DNA from: Halomonas sp. SpR1
Lineage (GTDB): Bacteria; Pseudomonadota; Gammaproteobacteria; Pseudomonadales; Halomonadaceae
Assembly (NCBI RefSeq): GCF_031010175.1
Contig: NZ_JAUAMB010000010.1
Location: forward strand, 86,205 to 150,204
DNA length: 64,000 bases
Direction: 5' to 3'
Shown here: positions 20,704 to 29,795 of the stretch, piece after piece
How the letters are laid out: each line of letters begins with the position of its first letter
Position numbering within the stretch: position 1 is the stretch's first letter
Translations under genes and position numbers: made by a program
Notes under the pieces: generated by a model
Database searches by the model: none
What the model saw: the letters and a program-made list of their open reading frames with translations, nothing else
What the model was told of the DNA's origin: nothing

Positions 20704-21384
20704 ATGGTTACCTCCAATCCTTTTTCTTCGATGTTTGGCCGCTCGCCATTCCAGCCGCTATTGGCCCATATCGTCAAGGCGAATGAGTGCGCCGATCAGC
20801 TGTTACCGTTTTTTGAAGCAACCCTAGCCAACGACTGGGACAAAGCGGCAGAGCTGCGCGAAAACGTCACCCGTTTAGAGCACGACGCCGATACGCTGAA
20901 AACCGAGCTGCGGTTGAACCTGCCCAACACCATGTTCCTGCCCGTCTCCCGCTCAGATCTGCTCGACCTGATCAGCGTACAGGACAAGATCGCCAATAAG
21001 GTGCGTGACATTACCGGCATTATGCTGGGGCGTAAAATGCGCGTGCCGGCTGAGCTGGCTGAGCCGATGTGCAACTACATCCGCACCAGCGTTGCCTGCG
21101 TAGCGCAAGCGCGCCAAGCGCTGGAAGAGCTTAAGGATCTGCTGGAGTCTGGCTTTGGCAAAAACGTCTCCGATGTGATGCAGAAAATGATCCGCGAGCT
21201 GCACACCCTCGAACACCAGGCCGACGACCAACAGATCACCATTCGTCGCCAGCTGTTTGCGCTTGAAAGCGAGCTACCGCCCGTGGATGTGATCTTTCTC
21301 TACAAGATCATTGAGTGGGTGGGTGAACTATCCGACCGCGCCGAGCGCGTGGGTAGCCGTCTGCAGATCCTGACTGCCCGCTAA
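20704..21384 (+). CDS. PhoU-like DUF47/TIGR00153 family protein
   Basis: All-helical PhoU-like protein (226 aa) found as partner of Pit-type phosphate transporters, presumed to modulate their activity. Features are the family beginning NPFSSMFGRSPFQPL, LEHDADTLK near residue 58, SVQDKIANKVRD and the mirrored LEHQADDQQ near 167; the E/D-xx-D clusters are PhoU metal-binding motifs. It is followed after 10 bases by the transporter gene, so the two form an operon. Confidence 0.9.
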   Translation: MVTSNPFSSMFGRSPFQPLLAHIVKANECADQLLPFFEATLANDWDKAAELRENVTRLEHDADTLKTELRLNLPNTMFLPVSRSDLLDLISVQDKIANKVRDITGIMLGRKMRVPAELAEPMCNYIRTSVACVAQARQALEELKDLLESGFGKNVSDVMQKMIRELHTLEHQADDQQITIRRQLFALESELPPVDVIFLYKIIEWVGELSDRAERVGSRLQILTAR

Positions 21385-21394
21385 GGGGACCTCC

Positions 21395-22660
21395 ATGCTG
21401 ATTATTGCCCAGCACAGTGAAATCTTTATCATCCTGGCCTGTGTGTTTGGTTTTTTTATGGCCTGGGGCGTTGGTGCCAACGACGTCGCCAACGCGATGG
21501 GAACCTCGGTGGGGTCGAAAGCGATTACCATCAAGCAAGCCATCCTTATCGCAGTTATTTTTGAGTTCCTTGGCGCTTGGTTGGCCGGTGGTGAAGTCAC
21601 CGCGACCATTCGAGGGGGAATGCTTGACCCCGTACTGTTGGCGGATAACCCCCAACTGTTGGTTTACGGGATGCTCTCGGCGCTGTTAGCTGCCGCCATT
21701 TGGCTGATGATTGCCTCTTCCCGTGGGTGGCCGGTGTCTACCACCCACTCAATTGTCGGTGCTATCGTCGGGTTTGGCGCCGTGGGACTAGGTGTTGATG
21801 CGGTTGCGTGGAGCAAAGTTGGGCAAATAGCCTCTAGCTGGATTGTTTCGCCGCTGCTTGCCGGTACGATCGGTTTCGTGTTGTTCAAGTCGGTTCATCA
21901 CCTGATTTTTGAAAACGACGACCCTTTTGCCGCGGCCAAACGCTATGTGCCAGGCTATATCTTCCTGGTCGGCTTTATCGTCGCGATGGTGACGTTGACC
22001 AAAGGGTTGAAGCACATCGGCCTGCACTTAAGCTTTAGTCAGAGCCTGCTTATCTCCATTGTGATTGGCTTGATCATTACGGCGCTGGGCGTAGTGATGG
22101 AGCGGCGGGTCAAATACGTACAGAACGCCAGCGACCATTTCGGTTATGCCAACGTTGAGCGTGTGTTCGGTGTGTTGATGATCTTCACCGCCTGCGCCAT
22201 GGCCTTTGCTCACGGCTCTAACGACGTAGCCAATGCGGTGGGCCCGCTGGCGGCGGTCATTAGTGTGGTGCGTAGCGAAGGCGTGATTGATAGCGCAGCG
22301 CTGGTGCCCTGGTGGGTGCTGGTGTTGGGCGGCGGCGGTATCGTGGTGGGCTTGGTCACTTACGGCCATAAAGTGATTGCCACAGTAGGCACCGGCATTA
22401 CTGAACTGACGCCGAGTCGCGGTTTTGCCGCTACCTTAGCAGCGGCAACCACGGTGGTGTTGGCCTCAGGAACAGGCCTGCCAATTTCGACCACGCATAC
22501 CCTCGTTGGCGCAGTATTGGGCGTTGGCTTGGCGCGCGGGATGGCGGCGTTGAACCTGCGGGTTATCGGCACCATTGTGATGTCCTGGCTGATTACCCTA
22601 CCCGCGGGCGCGGGCCTGGCGATTCTGTTCTTCTTTATGTTCAAGGGCATGTTCGGCTAA
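21395..22660 (+). CDS. Low-affinity inorganic phosphate transporter (Pit family)
   Basis: Inner-membrane metal-phosphate:H+ symporter of the PiT/PHO4 family, 421 aa, with about ten membrane helices. The duplicated family signature appears as GANDVANAMGTSVGSKAITIKQA (near residues 28-50) and GSNDVANAVGPLAAV (near 275-289). PVSTTHSIVG and PISTTHTLVGA are the paired re-entrant motifs. It is co-transcribed with the preceding DUF47 gene, and a long hairpin terminator follows. It could be named pit/pitA; the exact orthology was not tested. Confidence 0.93.
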   Translation: MLIIAQHSEIFIILACVFGFFMAWGVGANDVANAMGTSVGSKAITIKQAILIAVIFEFLGAWLAGGEVTATIRGGMLDPVLLADNPQLLVYGMLSALLAAAIWLMIASSRGWPVSTTHSIVGAIVGFGAVGLGVDAVAWSKVGQIASSWIVSPLLAGTIGFVLFKSVHHLIFENDDPFAAAKRYVPGYIFLVGFIVAMVTLTKGLKHIGLHLSFSQSLLISIVIGLIITALGVVMERRVKYVQNASDHFGYANVERVFGVLMIFTACAMAFAHGSNDVANAVGPLAAVISVVRSEGVIDSAALVPWWVLVLGGGGIVVGLVTYGHKVIATVGTGITELTPSRGFAATLAAATTVVLASGTGLPISTTHTLVGAVLGVGLARGMAALNLRVIGTIVMSWLITLPAGAGLAILFFFMFKGMFG

Positions 22661-22705
22661 CAACAGGCTCGGATGCGTTTAGAAGTCGCCAAGCGGTAAC
22701 ATCAC

Positions 22706-22772
22706 AGCGGCATCTTCATGTTTATCTGCATTAGATTGAGCAGATTTACATTAGAAGGTGCCGCTGTTTTTT
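22706..22772 (+). terminator. Long hairpin terminator after the Pit gene
   Basis: Arms from AGCGGC (22706-22711) to GCCGCT (22760-22765) continue inward through CTTC/GAAG, ATGT/ACAT and ATCTGC/GCAGAT with small mismatches, giving one long stem. Six Ts follow at 22767-22772. Confidence 0.8.
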
Positions 22773-22847
22773 GCGCTCTGGTAAAGTAACCTGATTGGAT
22801 GTGGTAGATGCTTGGTTTTTCTTTCACCTGCTGCCGGAGAGCGGCCC

Positions 22848-24161
22848 TTGGATACGCGCTTCCCCTTTGTTGATTGGTTTCGTAACGCTTCCCCCTACAT
22901 TAATGCCCACCGGGGGCGAACCTTTGTCATCTTAATTGAAGGCGAAGCCATGGCGTCTGGCCGAGGGGAGCAGCTGATTCAGGATTTGGCTCTGCTACAT
23001 ACCCTGGGCGTTCGCCTGGTGGTGGTATTCGGCATTCGCCCCCAGGTGCATGAAGCGCTCACCGCCGCTGGCGTTGAACCCACCCGTATCGATGGCCGTT
23101 GGGTCGCCGACCGCGCGGTGATGGCCCATGTGGAGCAGGTCGCTGCTCATCAGCGGCTATGGTTAGAAGCGCGGCTCTCCCTTGGCCTGCCCAGCACGCC
23201 GCTGCACGGTGTCGAGCTCAGCGTAATCTCCGGCAATCTGGTGACCGCCAAGCCGCTAGGCGTGCGCGAAGGCGTGGATTTCGACCACAGCGGTGAAGTG
23301 CGCCGGGTGCGTGCCAGCGCCATTGAAGGCCTGTTGGAAAAGGGCTCCCTGGTGCTGCTGCCGCCGCTGGGTTTCTCCAGCACCGGCGAGGTGTTTGATC
23401 TGGACGCTTCAGAAGTTGCCCAGCACGCCGCCGTGGCCCTAAAAGCCGATAAGCTGATTCTGCTCGGCGAGTCGGAAGGTTTAGAAGATGAGCACGGCGC
23501 ACTGCTGCGCCAGCTATCCCCAGCGGAGGCGGAGCCGAGGTTAACCCACGCCGTTCCAGGCAGCGAGTTAGCCCGCCACTTACAGGCCGCCTGCACTGCC
23601 GCACGGGAAGGCGTGGCACGCACGCACCTGCTCTCCTGGCGCAACCACGACGCCTTGCTGGGTGAGCTGTTCACCCGCGACGGCGTGGGCACCATGATCA
23701 CCCAGCACCGCTACGAACAGCTGCGCCCGGCCACGCTCAATGATGTGGCGGGATTGCTGGAGCTGTTGGAGCCGCTAGAGCGGCGGGGCATGCTGGTGGC
23801 GCGCTCCCGGGAGCGCCTGGAACACGAAATTGATGACTACATGGTGATCGAACGCGACGGCATGGTGATTGGCTGCGCGGCGCTGCACGTGTTCACTGAT
23901 ACCAGCATTGCCGAGCTGGCCTGCGTGGCGGTTCACGACAGCTACCGCGGCGGCGAGCGCGGCGAGCGCTTGGTCGAAGCCATGGAGCGCCGCGCCCGCC
24001 AGCGCGGTTTAACGGAAATATTCGTGCTGACAACCCACACGGCCCACTGGTTTGTGGAGCATGGCTTCCGTGCCGCCAGTCTGGAAGACCTACCGCCACT
24101 GAAACGCGAAACTTACAATCACGCCCGCAAATCGAAGGTACTGGTCAAGCAACTAACGTAA
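22848..24161 (+). CDS. argA: N-acetylglutamate synthase ArgA
   Basis: First step of arginine biosynthesis: acetyl-CoA plus L-glutamate to N-acetylglutamate. The N-terminal half is an amino-acid-kinase fold that senses arginine (INAHRGRTFVILIEGEA, LGVRLVVVFGIRPQV); the C-terminal half is a GNAT acetyltransferase (about residues 290-430, with ELACVAVHDSYRGGERGERL as the acetyl-CoA loop). A TTG at 22848 with GGAG at 22836-22839 gives a start resembling homologues; a TTG at 22812 would add 12 residues. Length 437 aa. Confidence 0.93.
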   Translation: MDTRFPFVDWFRNASPYINAHRGRTFVILIEGEAMASGRGEQLIQDLALLHTLGVRLVVVFGIRPQVHEALTAAGVEPTRIDGRWVADRAVMAHVEQVAAHQRLWLEARLSLGLPSTPLHGVELSVISGNLVTAKPLGVREGVDFDHSGEVRRVRASAIEGLLEKGSLVLLPPLGFSSTGEVFDLDASEVAQHAAVALKADKLILLGESEGLEDEHGALLRQLSPAEAEPRLTHAVPGSELARHLQAACTAAREGVARTHLLSWRNHDALLGELFTRDGVGTMITQHRYEQLRPATLNDVAGLLELLEPLERRGMLVARSRERLEHEIDDYMVIERDGMVIGCAALHVFTDTSIAELACVAVHDSYRGGERGERLVEAMERRARQRGLTEIFVLTTHTAHWFVEHGFRAASLEDLPPLKRETYNHARKSKVLVKQLT

Positions 24162-24198
24162 CCCGCTTTTAAAAGGGGGAACCGTTAGCACAGCTGAT

Positions 24199-24765
24199 TT
24201 ATGAGCTGGAGCCTGGCGCTATTGAAAACAGCGCCGGCATTTTTTGCGCTTCTCGTTGAATATTCTCATCAATCGGTGTGTCGTAGGTTTTGAGCAAATA
24301 GCCCAGCACCGAATAGAAACCCACCATGGCGATCAGGTCGATCACCGCCTTGCGCCCGATCGCCTCGGCAAGTTCTGCTTCCTGGTTCTTGGCCAGCATG
24401 CGCTCGTCGAGCAACGCATCCACGGCCTTGACGATAAGCCCATCCACGCCTTCGGGGTTACCGCGAATGGCATTGATGCGGGCCTCGGGAAACCCCAGAG
24501 CGAGGGCGCGACTAACATGGTGGGCCCACTCGTACGCTGAGCCCATACGCAGGCCTGCACGTAGAATCACCACTTCGGTCAACTCCGGGCCTAACGCATT
24601 CTCCTTCACAACGTGTTGGCGCAAGGGCGCCCACGCTTTAAGCAGGGCTGGGTGGTGTGCCATGGTGCGATAGACGTTGAGTGCACCAGCAAAATCTTCG
24701 CGCAGAGGAGCGATTTCCTCAGGCCAGTCGGCGTCAGAAACAGGCGGGCAGGGAGACGATGTCAT
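24199..24765 (-). CDS. Carboxymuconolactone decarboxylase (CMD)-family protein
   Basis: Helical protein of 188 residues in the CMD/AhpD superfamily: ALRQHVVKENALGPELTEVVILRAG-type core around residues 47-72 and the conserved EWAHH segment (about 79-83). It lacks the CxxC pair of peroxidase-type AhpD, so it is closer to the CMD side, but the substrate is unknown. It lies 35 bases downstream of the aminotransferase on the same strand and probably belongs to the same catabolic operon. Confidence 0.8.
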   Translation of the reverse strand: MTSSPCPPVSDADWPEEIAPLREDFAGALNVYRTMAHHPALLKAWAPLRQHVVKENALGPELTEVVILRAGLRMGSAYEWAHHVSRALALGFPEARINAIRGNPEGVDGLIVKAVDALLDERMLAKNQEAELAEAIGRKAVIDLIAMVGFYSVLGYLLKTYDTPIDENIQREAQKMPALFSIAPGSSS

Positions 24766-24800
24766 GGGCGAGCTCCTTTCAGATAGTTGTTATTTCATCA

Positions 24801-26126
24801 TCACTCTGCGATGGCGGCGTCGATGGCCTCGGCAATACGCTCAATGATCAGATCGACTTCGCTAGGCTCGATGATATAGGGCGGTGCCAGCAAGATGTGG
24901 TCACCGTAAATGCCGTCAATAGTGCCGCCCATCGGATAGCTGATCAGGCCACGCGCCATGGCCTGGCGTTTGATCTTTGCGTGAAGCTTGCGAGCCGGGT
25001 CGAAAGGCGTTTTGCTTTCCCTATCCGCCACCAGCTCGATCCCGCGAAATAAGCCTCTGCCGCGAATATCGCCCACATGGGGTGATTCGCCGAGCGCTGC
25101 TTCAAGGCCGCTCTGCAGCCTCGCCCCCATGGCATTAACGTTCGCCAGTGTCTCTGGTCGTGCAATGATCTCAACCACTTTGTTGGCGGCGGCTGCGGCG
25201 ACAGGGTGACCAAGGTAGGTATGGCCATGCTGAAACAGCCCAGACCCATTGGCGAAGCTGGCGTAGATATTGGCCGATAGCATCACCGCGCCGATGGGCT
25301 GATAGCCGCCCCCCAGGCCCTTGGCGATGGTAACGATATCAGGCGTTACCCCATCTTGTTCGCAGGCGAAGACGGTGCCGGTTCTGCCCATGCCGCACAT
25401 CACTTCGTCGAGGATCAGCAGCACGCCGTACTTATCGCAAATAGCCCGCACGCGTTTAAAGTAATCCGCCTCAGAGGCGACCGCCCCTAAGGTGGCGCCA
25501 ACGACGGGTTCGGCAACAAACGCCATGACCTCGTCGGGGCCTAGCGCCAGAATCTTTGCCTCAAGCTCATCGGCGAGCCGTGCCGTGTAGGCTGCTGGCG
25601 TCTCATCGGTGCCTTTGTCGCGATACGCATAGCAGGGCGATACGTGGTGCGTTTCGGGCAGAATGGGCTGAAACTGCTGGCGCCGCATGGCATTGCCACC
25701 GGTGGCCAATGCGCCGATGGTGTTGCCGTGGTAACTCTGGCGTCTGGCAATGATGTGTCGCCGCTGGGGCTGATTAATCTCGACAAAGTATTGCCGTGCC
25801 ATCTTTAAAGCCGCTTCAACGGCCTCCGACCCGCCCGATACCAGGTAGACGTAATCCAGCCCGGCCGGGGCTAAATCTACCAGCTTTTCAGCAAGCGCTT
25901 CGGCGACATCGGTGGTGAAAAAAGCGGTATGGGCGTAACAAAGGCTATCGATCTGCGCGCGCATGGCGGCCAGCACTTCCGGGTGGGCATGACCGACGCT
26001 GGTAACCGCTGCACCCCCCGATCCATCCAGGTAGCGCCGACCCGTGGTATCGGTGATATAGACACCCTGCGCCGACGCTGCATGGGGCAGTGCCCCGCCG
26101 ATACCACGGTGAAGAATACGCGTCAT
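24801..26126 (-). CDS. Class III PLP-dependent aminotransferase
   Basis: Omega-type aminotransferase (441 aa) transferring an amino group from an amine or beta/omega-amino acid to a keto acid. Fold type I motifs are SGGSEAVEAALKMA (about 97-110), SYHGNTIGAL (131-140), the LILDEVMCGMGRTG region with Asp240, and the PLP lysine Lys269 in TIAKGLGGGYQPIG. HGHTYLGHP is also typical of class III. The substrate cannot be read from the sequence. It is divergent from an RpiR-type regulator and followed by a CMD-family gene. Confidence 0.88.
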   Translation of the reverse strand: MTRILHRGIGGALPHAASAQGVYITDTTGRRYLDGSGGAAVTSVGHAHPEVLAAMRAQIDSLCYAHTAFFTTDVAEALAEKLVDLAPAGLDYVYLVSGGSEAVEAALKMARQYFVEINQPQRRHIIARRQSYHGNTIGALATGGNAMRRQQFQPILPETHHVSPCYAYRDKGTDETPAAYTARLADELEAKILALGPDEVMAFVAEPVVGATLGAVASEADYFKRVRAICDKYGVLLILDEVMCGMGRTGTVFACEQDGVTPDIVTIAKGLGGGYQPIGAVMLSANIYASFANGSGLFQHGHTYLGHPVAAAAANKVVEIIARPETLANVNAMGARLQSGLEAALGESPHVGDIRGRGLFRGIELVADRESKTPFDPARKLHAKIKRQAMARGLISYPMGGTIDGIYGDHILLAPPYIIEPSEVDLIIERIAEAIDAAIAE

Positions 26127-26197
26127 AGCCCCTGACCCTCATTATCAAACGGTGAGAAATTCATATAACAAGGAGATTGACACATCTATAGAGACGC

Positions 26198-26250
26198 TTA
26201 CAACAAATAAATCATTTTAATGTATAATGAAACATATGGATCATGTTTTC
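26198..26250 (+). promoter_or_regulatory. Candidate promoter and dyad operator of the RpiR gene
   Basis: TTACAA (26198-26203) and TATAAT (26223-26228) are 19 bases apart. Just downstream AAACAT (26230-26235) and ATGTTT (26243-26248) form an inverted repeat placed to block transcription, a likely site for the regulator itself in the divergent region. Confidence 0.4.
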
Positions 26251-26288
26251 AAAGAACCAACCGCTTATTTCTAAAAGAGCAACCGCCT

Positions 26289-27164
26289 ATGTCGCTGAGA
26301 GAGCAGATAATTGCCCATTACGATGCCATGTCACCGCAGCTCCAACAGGCGGCTCGCTATGTGCTTGAGCATCCCGAGGAAGTAGCGCTGGTCTCCATGC
26401 GCGAGGTGGCACGCTTAGCGGGTGTACAACCCGCCACCATGACCCGGCTGGCAAAGCACTTGGGGCTGCCAGGCTACGATGAACTTCGGGCGCAGCATGC
26501 GGCGGCGCTGCGTCAGGGCGGCGATGGCTTTGCCGCCAAGGTTCGCCAGCGGGTAGAGGAAGGCAGTGAAACGCAGGAAAGCGATATCGCCTTACATATG
26601 CTTCAAGGGCTGAGTGCCCAACTTGCTAAACTCTGCGAGCCCGATACGCTCCGGCGGCTGGAAGCCACCGCCGATAGACTGAGGTCAGCGAGAAAGGTCT
26701 ATGTGCTAGGTTTACGCTCCAGCCATACCATTGCCTGGCACTTCCATTACGTGATGACCTTGCTGGGCGAGCGTTCGGTTCACCTGGATGGGCCGGGGGG
26801 AACCGGCGGAGACGCGTTAATTCGTGCGACACCGGAAGACGTTATGCTGGTTATTTCCATCAAGCCTTATGCAACAGGGACGCTAGAACTGGCCCAATTG
26901 GCAAAAGAGAAGGGTATGGGCATTGTTTCGATCACCGATAGTGAGGTGTCGCCGTTGGTAGCGCTGTCAGAGCAGGCTATCTTTTGCCCTACGGAAAGCG
27001 ACAGCTTCTTCCATACGCTAACCCCTGCGTTAGCTGTCTCTGAAGTACTATGCACCTTATTGGCGGAATTCGACCGGCCTAAGACGCTAGAGGCGTTGCA
27101 ACAGGCGGATGATCACCTCTCGCATCTCAATACCTATTCGACCGCTAACCCCAGGCGGCAGTGA
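26289..27164 (+). CDS. MurR/RpiR-family transcriptional regulator
   Basis: Regulator with an N-terminal RpiR helix-turn-helix (about residues 2-75: REQIIAHYDAMSPQLQQAA, then ARLAGVQPATMTRLAKHLG) and a C-terminal SIS domain (about 120-260: VYVLGLRSSHTIAWHF, IVSITDSEVSPL) that binds phosphosugars or related ligands. The ATG at 26289 gives the normal RpiR start; 23 extra codons upstream are less likely. It is divergent from the aminotransferase and is the probable regulator of that operon. Confidence 0.88.
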   Translation: MSLREQIIAHYDAMSPQLQQAARYVLEHPEEVALVSMREVARLAGVQPATMTRLAKHLGLPGYDELRAQHAAALRQGGDGFAAKVRQRVEEGSETQESDIALHMLQGLSAQLAKLCEPDTLRRLEATADRLRSARKVYVLGLRSSHTIAWHFHYVMTLLGERSVHLDGPGGTGGDALIRATPEDVMLVISIKPYATGTLELAQLAKEKGMGIVSITDSEVSPLVALSEQAIFCPTESDSFFHTLTPALAVSEVLCTLLAEFDRPKTLEALQQADDHLSHLNTYSTANPRRQ

Positions 27165-27209
27165 GAAGCGAGATTTGTTAACCCAGCCTCATTGTCCGGT
27201 AAATCCTTC

Positions 27210-27282
27210 GATTATTACCGAGCGGTAATAATCAGTCGTCTCTTCGCCTTGTTAGGATTAAATATCCCCGAGCGGGAATATT
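27210..27282. repeat. Two related palindromes 50 bp apart
   Basis: 27210-27233 is a perfect palindrome of 11-bp arms around a central AG. 27261-27282 has the same plan, including the shared core CCGAGCGG, with one mismatch in 10-bp arms. The centres are 50 bp apart, about five helical turns. They lie between two converging genes, so they are either a displaced operator pair or hairpins near transcript ends. Confidence 0.6.
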
Positions 27283-27302
27283 TTGGAGCAAACGCATTCT
27301 GA

Positions 27303-27325
27303 CAAAAAGGCGGCCCAAGGCCGCC
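27303..27325 (-). terminator. Terminator of the SDR gene
   Basis: Read on the minus strand, the stem GGCGGCC/GGCCGCC with a three-base loop is followed by TTTTTG, about 40 bases after the SDR stop. Confidence 0.8.
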
Positions 27326-27366
27326 CCGTTAGCGTGCGCTATATCTTAATAAGAAACCCTTAGGTA

Positions 27367-28221
27367 TTAGGTATTTAAGATAACGCCACCATTCAGATGC
27401 AGTGTTTGGCCGCTCATATAGGAGGACTCCTCACAGGCCAAATAGACATAGGCAGGGCCCATTTCGCTGGGCTGGCCTGCGCGATTCATAGGCACCTGAC
27501 CGCCGAATGACGCCACTTTCTCATCCTCAAAACTGGCCGGAATCAGCGGTGTCCACACAGGCCCCGGCGCCACGGCGTTCACGCGAATACCACGATCCAT
27601 CAGCGACATTGCCAGCGAACGCACCAGCCCCTGAATGGCGCCTTTAGTGGCGGTGTAATCAATCAGCGTATCGTTGCCCTTAAAGGCATTGATCGATGAG
27701 GTGGCAATAATGGTGTCACCTTCGCTGAGATGCGGCAGGGCGGATTTAGTCAGATAAAAGTGGCTGAAGATATTGGTCTGGAAGGTGCGCAGCAATTGAT
27801 CATCAGGAATCTCGGTAATGTCGTCCCAGTCGTACTGCTCGGCGGCGTTGTTGATCACAATATTGATCTTGCCGAAGTGGTCGAGGGTGTGCTTAACAAT
27901 ATCGCGGCAAAACTCTGGTTCAGCTACATCGCCTTTTAACACTAAGCAGCGGCGACCTTCTGCTTCTACCAGTCGCTTGGTCTCTTCGGCATCCGTATCT
28001 TCATCTAAATAGGCAATCGTGCAGTCCGCCCCTTCCCGGGCGTAGTGCACCGCCACCGCTCGGCCAATACCGCTATCGCCGCCGGTAATAATGGCCACTT
28101 TATCCAACAGCTTCTCAGCGCCGCGGTAGCTGTCGCGGATATACTCAGGCTCTGGGCGCATGGCGTACTCGTCGCCCGGCTGCTTGTCTTGATGCTGGGG
28201 AGGTTGCTTTTGATCACTCAT
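27367..28221 (-). CDS. SDR-family oxidoreductase (YghA/general-stress type)
   Basis: NAD(P)-dependent short-chain dehydrogenase with the extended N-terminus of the YghA group (QKQPPQHQDKQPGDEYAMRP). Cofactor loop TGGDSGIGRA (about residues 47-56), NNAAEQ (about 125), catalytic Ser in SSINAF and YTATKG (Tyr/Lys) are all present; 284 aa. Related proteins in other bacteria are stress-induced. It lies head-to-head, across a 500-base AT-rich gap, with the stress-type operon at 28725. The substrate is unknown. Confidence 0.85.
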   Translation of the reverse strand: MSDQKQPPQHQDKQPGDEYAMRPEPEYIRDSYRGAEKLLDKVAIITGGDSGIGRAVAVHYAREGADCTIAYLDEDTDAEETKRLVEAEGRRCLVLKGDVAEPEFCRDIVKHTLDHFGKINIVINNAAEQYDWDDITEIPDDQLLRTFQTNIFSHFYLTKSALPHLSEGDTIIATSSINAFKGNDTLIDYTATKGAIQGLVRSLAMSLMDRGIRVNAVAPGPVWTPLIPASFEDEKVASFGGQVPMNRAGQPSEMGPAYVYLACEESSYMSGQTLHLNGGVILNT

Positions 28222-28724
28222 GTGCGGTCACTCCATTGTTGGCACAAAACGGTTGGCACAGAATCCACACAAACGGATAGATACTGTTTGAGCCATTTGA
28301 CGCCTACCCACTCCTCGGGCGAGCGTCACCCCTAAACGTAGACCAAAGGCGTAAAAATAAGCAAACCCCAGCGCGGGTGAGGATGTCTTTTGAGAACCTT
28401 TCAGATGTTTATCTTTATGCCTATATTCAAGGTTCTTTTATGTATTAATTCTATGTTTTATAACCTTTTTTTAATAACCTATGTTAATAAAATAAATGTT
28501 TATACAGGAATTGAGTGGCTATCAATTGACAATAAGCTAATGCCCGCTATGTTTTTATAGGTGGCGCGTCTGTTAAGTAATGCAGTGTAATTAGTTAAGT
28601 ATTATGGCTTGTTTTATTTAAGCTCATAAGGGTTCTGATTGATTGCACCTTGTAGATGTGCACTGACGTTGATTTTGTTTCACCACGGATGCTGACAAGT
28701 GAGACGACAAGGAGGAAGTGACAG
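28222..28724. other. AT-rich gap between SDR gene and stress-type operon
   Basis: About 500 bases with no credible gene. Composition is far more AT-rich than the flanks (28430-28630). It must hold the divergent promoters. The only clear element is the strong AAGGAGG ribosome-binding site before 28725. No operator could be assigned by eye. Confidence 0.5.
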
Positions 28725-29336
28725 ATGACCGATCAAGGAAAACAGCCTAATCCAGGCTCTCCCAGCCAACAGGGTTCCTCAACGGAGTCGCTCAAGCAGC
28801 AAGGGCGAGAAACCGCCCATGAGGTAGGGGAGGCGGCCCAACACCAAGCTGAAGGCTATTTTAACCAACAGCGCGATTATGCTGCGGAACAGTCGCATAA
28901 GATGACCAGTGTTCTGCAAAAAATGGCTGAAGAGTTTGATAACCAGCAGCAGCCCTTTTTCTCGAAACAAGCGAGAAAGTTTGCTGATACCACCGAGCGT
29001 TTTTCCCACAACTTGCGTGACAAAGATTTACGCAACGTTTGCGATGAAGCGCAAAGCTTTAGTCGCCGGGAACCCGCGCTATTTATGGGTGGTTTGATTG
29101 CAGCCGGCTTTTTAGCAACGCGTTTTCTGCGTAGTTCAAGCCAGCACTCGCATAGGGACGACTCGCACCCACATCATTCAAATGCGACAGATGATCGCTC
29201 TTCGGGGCTTCCGATGCAGGAAAGCGTACCTGCCGGGCAGTCCTCACCAGTCAGTCAGGCGTCAAGCCTTTCTGGCAGCTCCGTTCCAGGTAATGGGGCA
29301 GTAGGCGCATCGGGTCGTGAAAATGGAATGCCCTAA
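28725..29336 (+). CDS. Single-membrane-helix hydrophilic protein of a stress-type operon
   Basis: Unrecognised protein of 203 residues: a Gln/Glu-rich hydrophilic N-terminal half with helical heptad character, one predicted membrane helix (about residues 122-137, ALFMGGLIAAGFLATRFL), and a disordered Ser/His/Gly-rich C-terminus. It starts after a strong AAGGAGG site. It is followed by a holin-like membrane protein and a DUF3618 protein, a gene set often found together in Proteobacteria and linked with envelope or nutrient stress. Function is not established. Confidence 0.75.
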   Translation: MTDQGKQPNPGSPSQQGSSTESLKQQGRETAHEVGEAAQHQAEGYFNQQRDYAAEQSHKMTSVLQKMAEEFDNQQQPFFSKQARKFADTTERFSHNLRDKDLRNVCDEAQSFSRREPALFMGGLIAAGFLATRFLRSSSQHSHRDDSHPHHSNATDDRSSGLPMQESVPAGQSSPVSQASSLSGSSVPGNGAVGASGRENGMP

Positions 29337-29357
29337 CCAGGGGCCGGGAGGTAAAGA

Positions 29358-29795
29358 ATGGATTCGGAAAACAAATCTACGTCGCAAGGCTCGTCAGTTG
29401 GCTCGCTACTCTCAACGGTGATGCAAGAAATTAGCTCACTGGTGCGCAATGAAGCTGAGCTTGCCAAGACCGAGATGTCAGAAAAAACCCACGAGGCTAT
29501 GGCGGGCATCGCTTCTATCGCCATTGCCGGTGCGGTGCTGTTAGGTGGTTTTTTAACCCTGCTAGCCGCAGCGGTGTTTCTGCTCAATGAAATACTGCCG
29601 CCTGACACCACTCCCTGGCTGTCGGCGCTGATTGTGGGTGGCGTGGTGACGGTTATTGGCATCATCATGCTCAAAGCGGGCCAAAAGAAGCTCCAGGCGC
29701 GCAATTTAGTGCCTACGCGGACGATGAGTAGTTTGCATAGTGATAAGGCGGTTGCCCAGAAGCATCAGCACAACGTCAAGGAGGAGTTGAAATGA
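29358..29795 (+). CDS. Phage holin-like (holin-3_6/YqjE-type) membrane protein
   Basis: 145-residue inner-membrane protein: a helical cytoplasmic N-terminus with the family signature LVRNEAELAKTEMSEK (about residues 27-42), then two membrane helices (about 53-78 and 87-108) joined by a short LPPDTTPW turn. Although named holin-like by family, the chromosomal setting with DUF3618 argues for an envelope-stress role rather than lysis. Its stop overlaps the next start (ATGA). Confidence 0.85.
   Translation: MDSENKSTSQGSSVGSLLSTVMQEISSLVRNEAELAKTEMSEKTHEAMAGIASIAIAGAVLLGGFLTLLAAAVFLLNEILPPDTTPWLSALIVGGVVTVIGIIMLKAGQKKLQARNLVPTRTMSSLHSDKAVAQKHQHNVKEELK

Noticed and set aside
29358..29795. Prophage holin
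   Set aside because: No lysis or phage genes nearby; the DUF3618 neighbour marks a chromosomal stress-type cluster.
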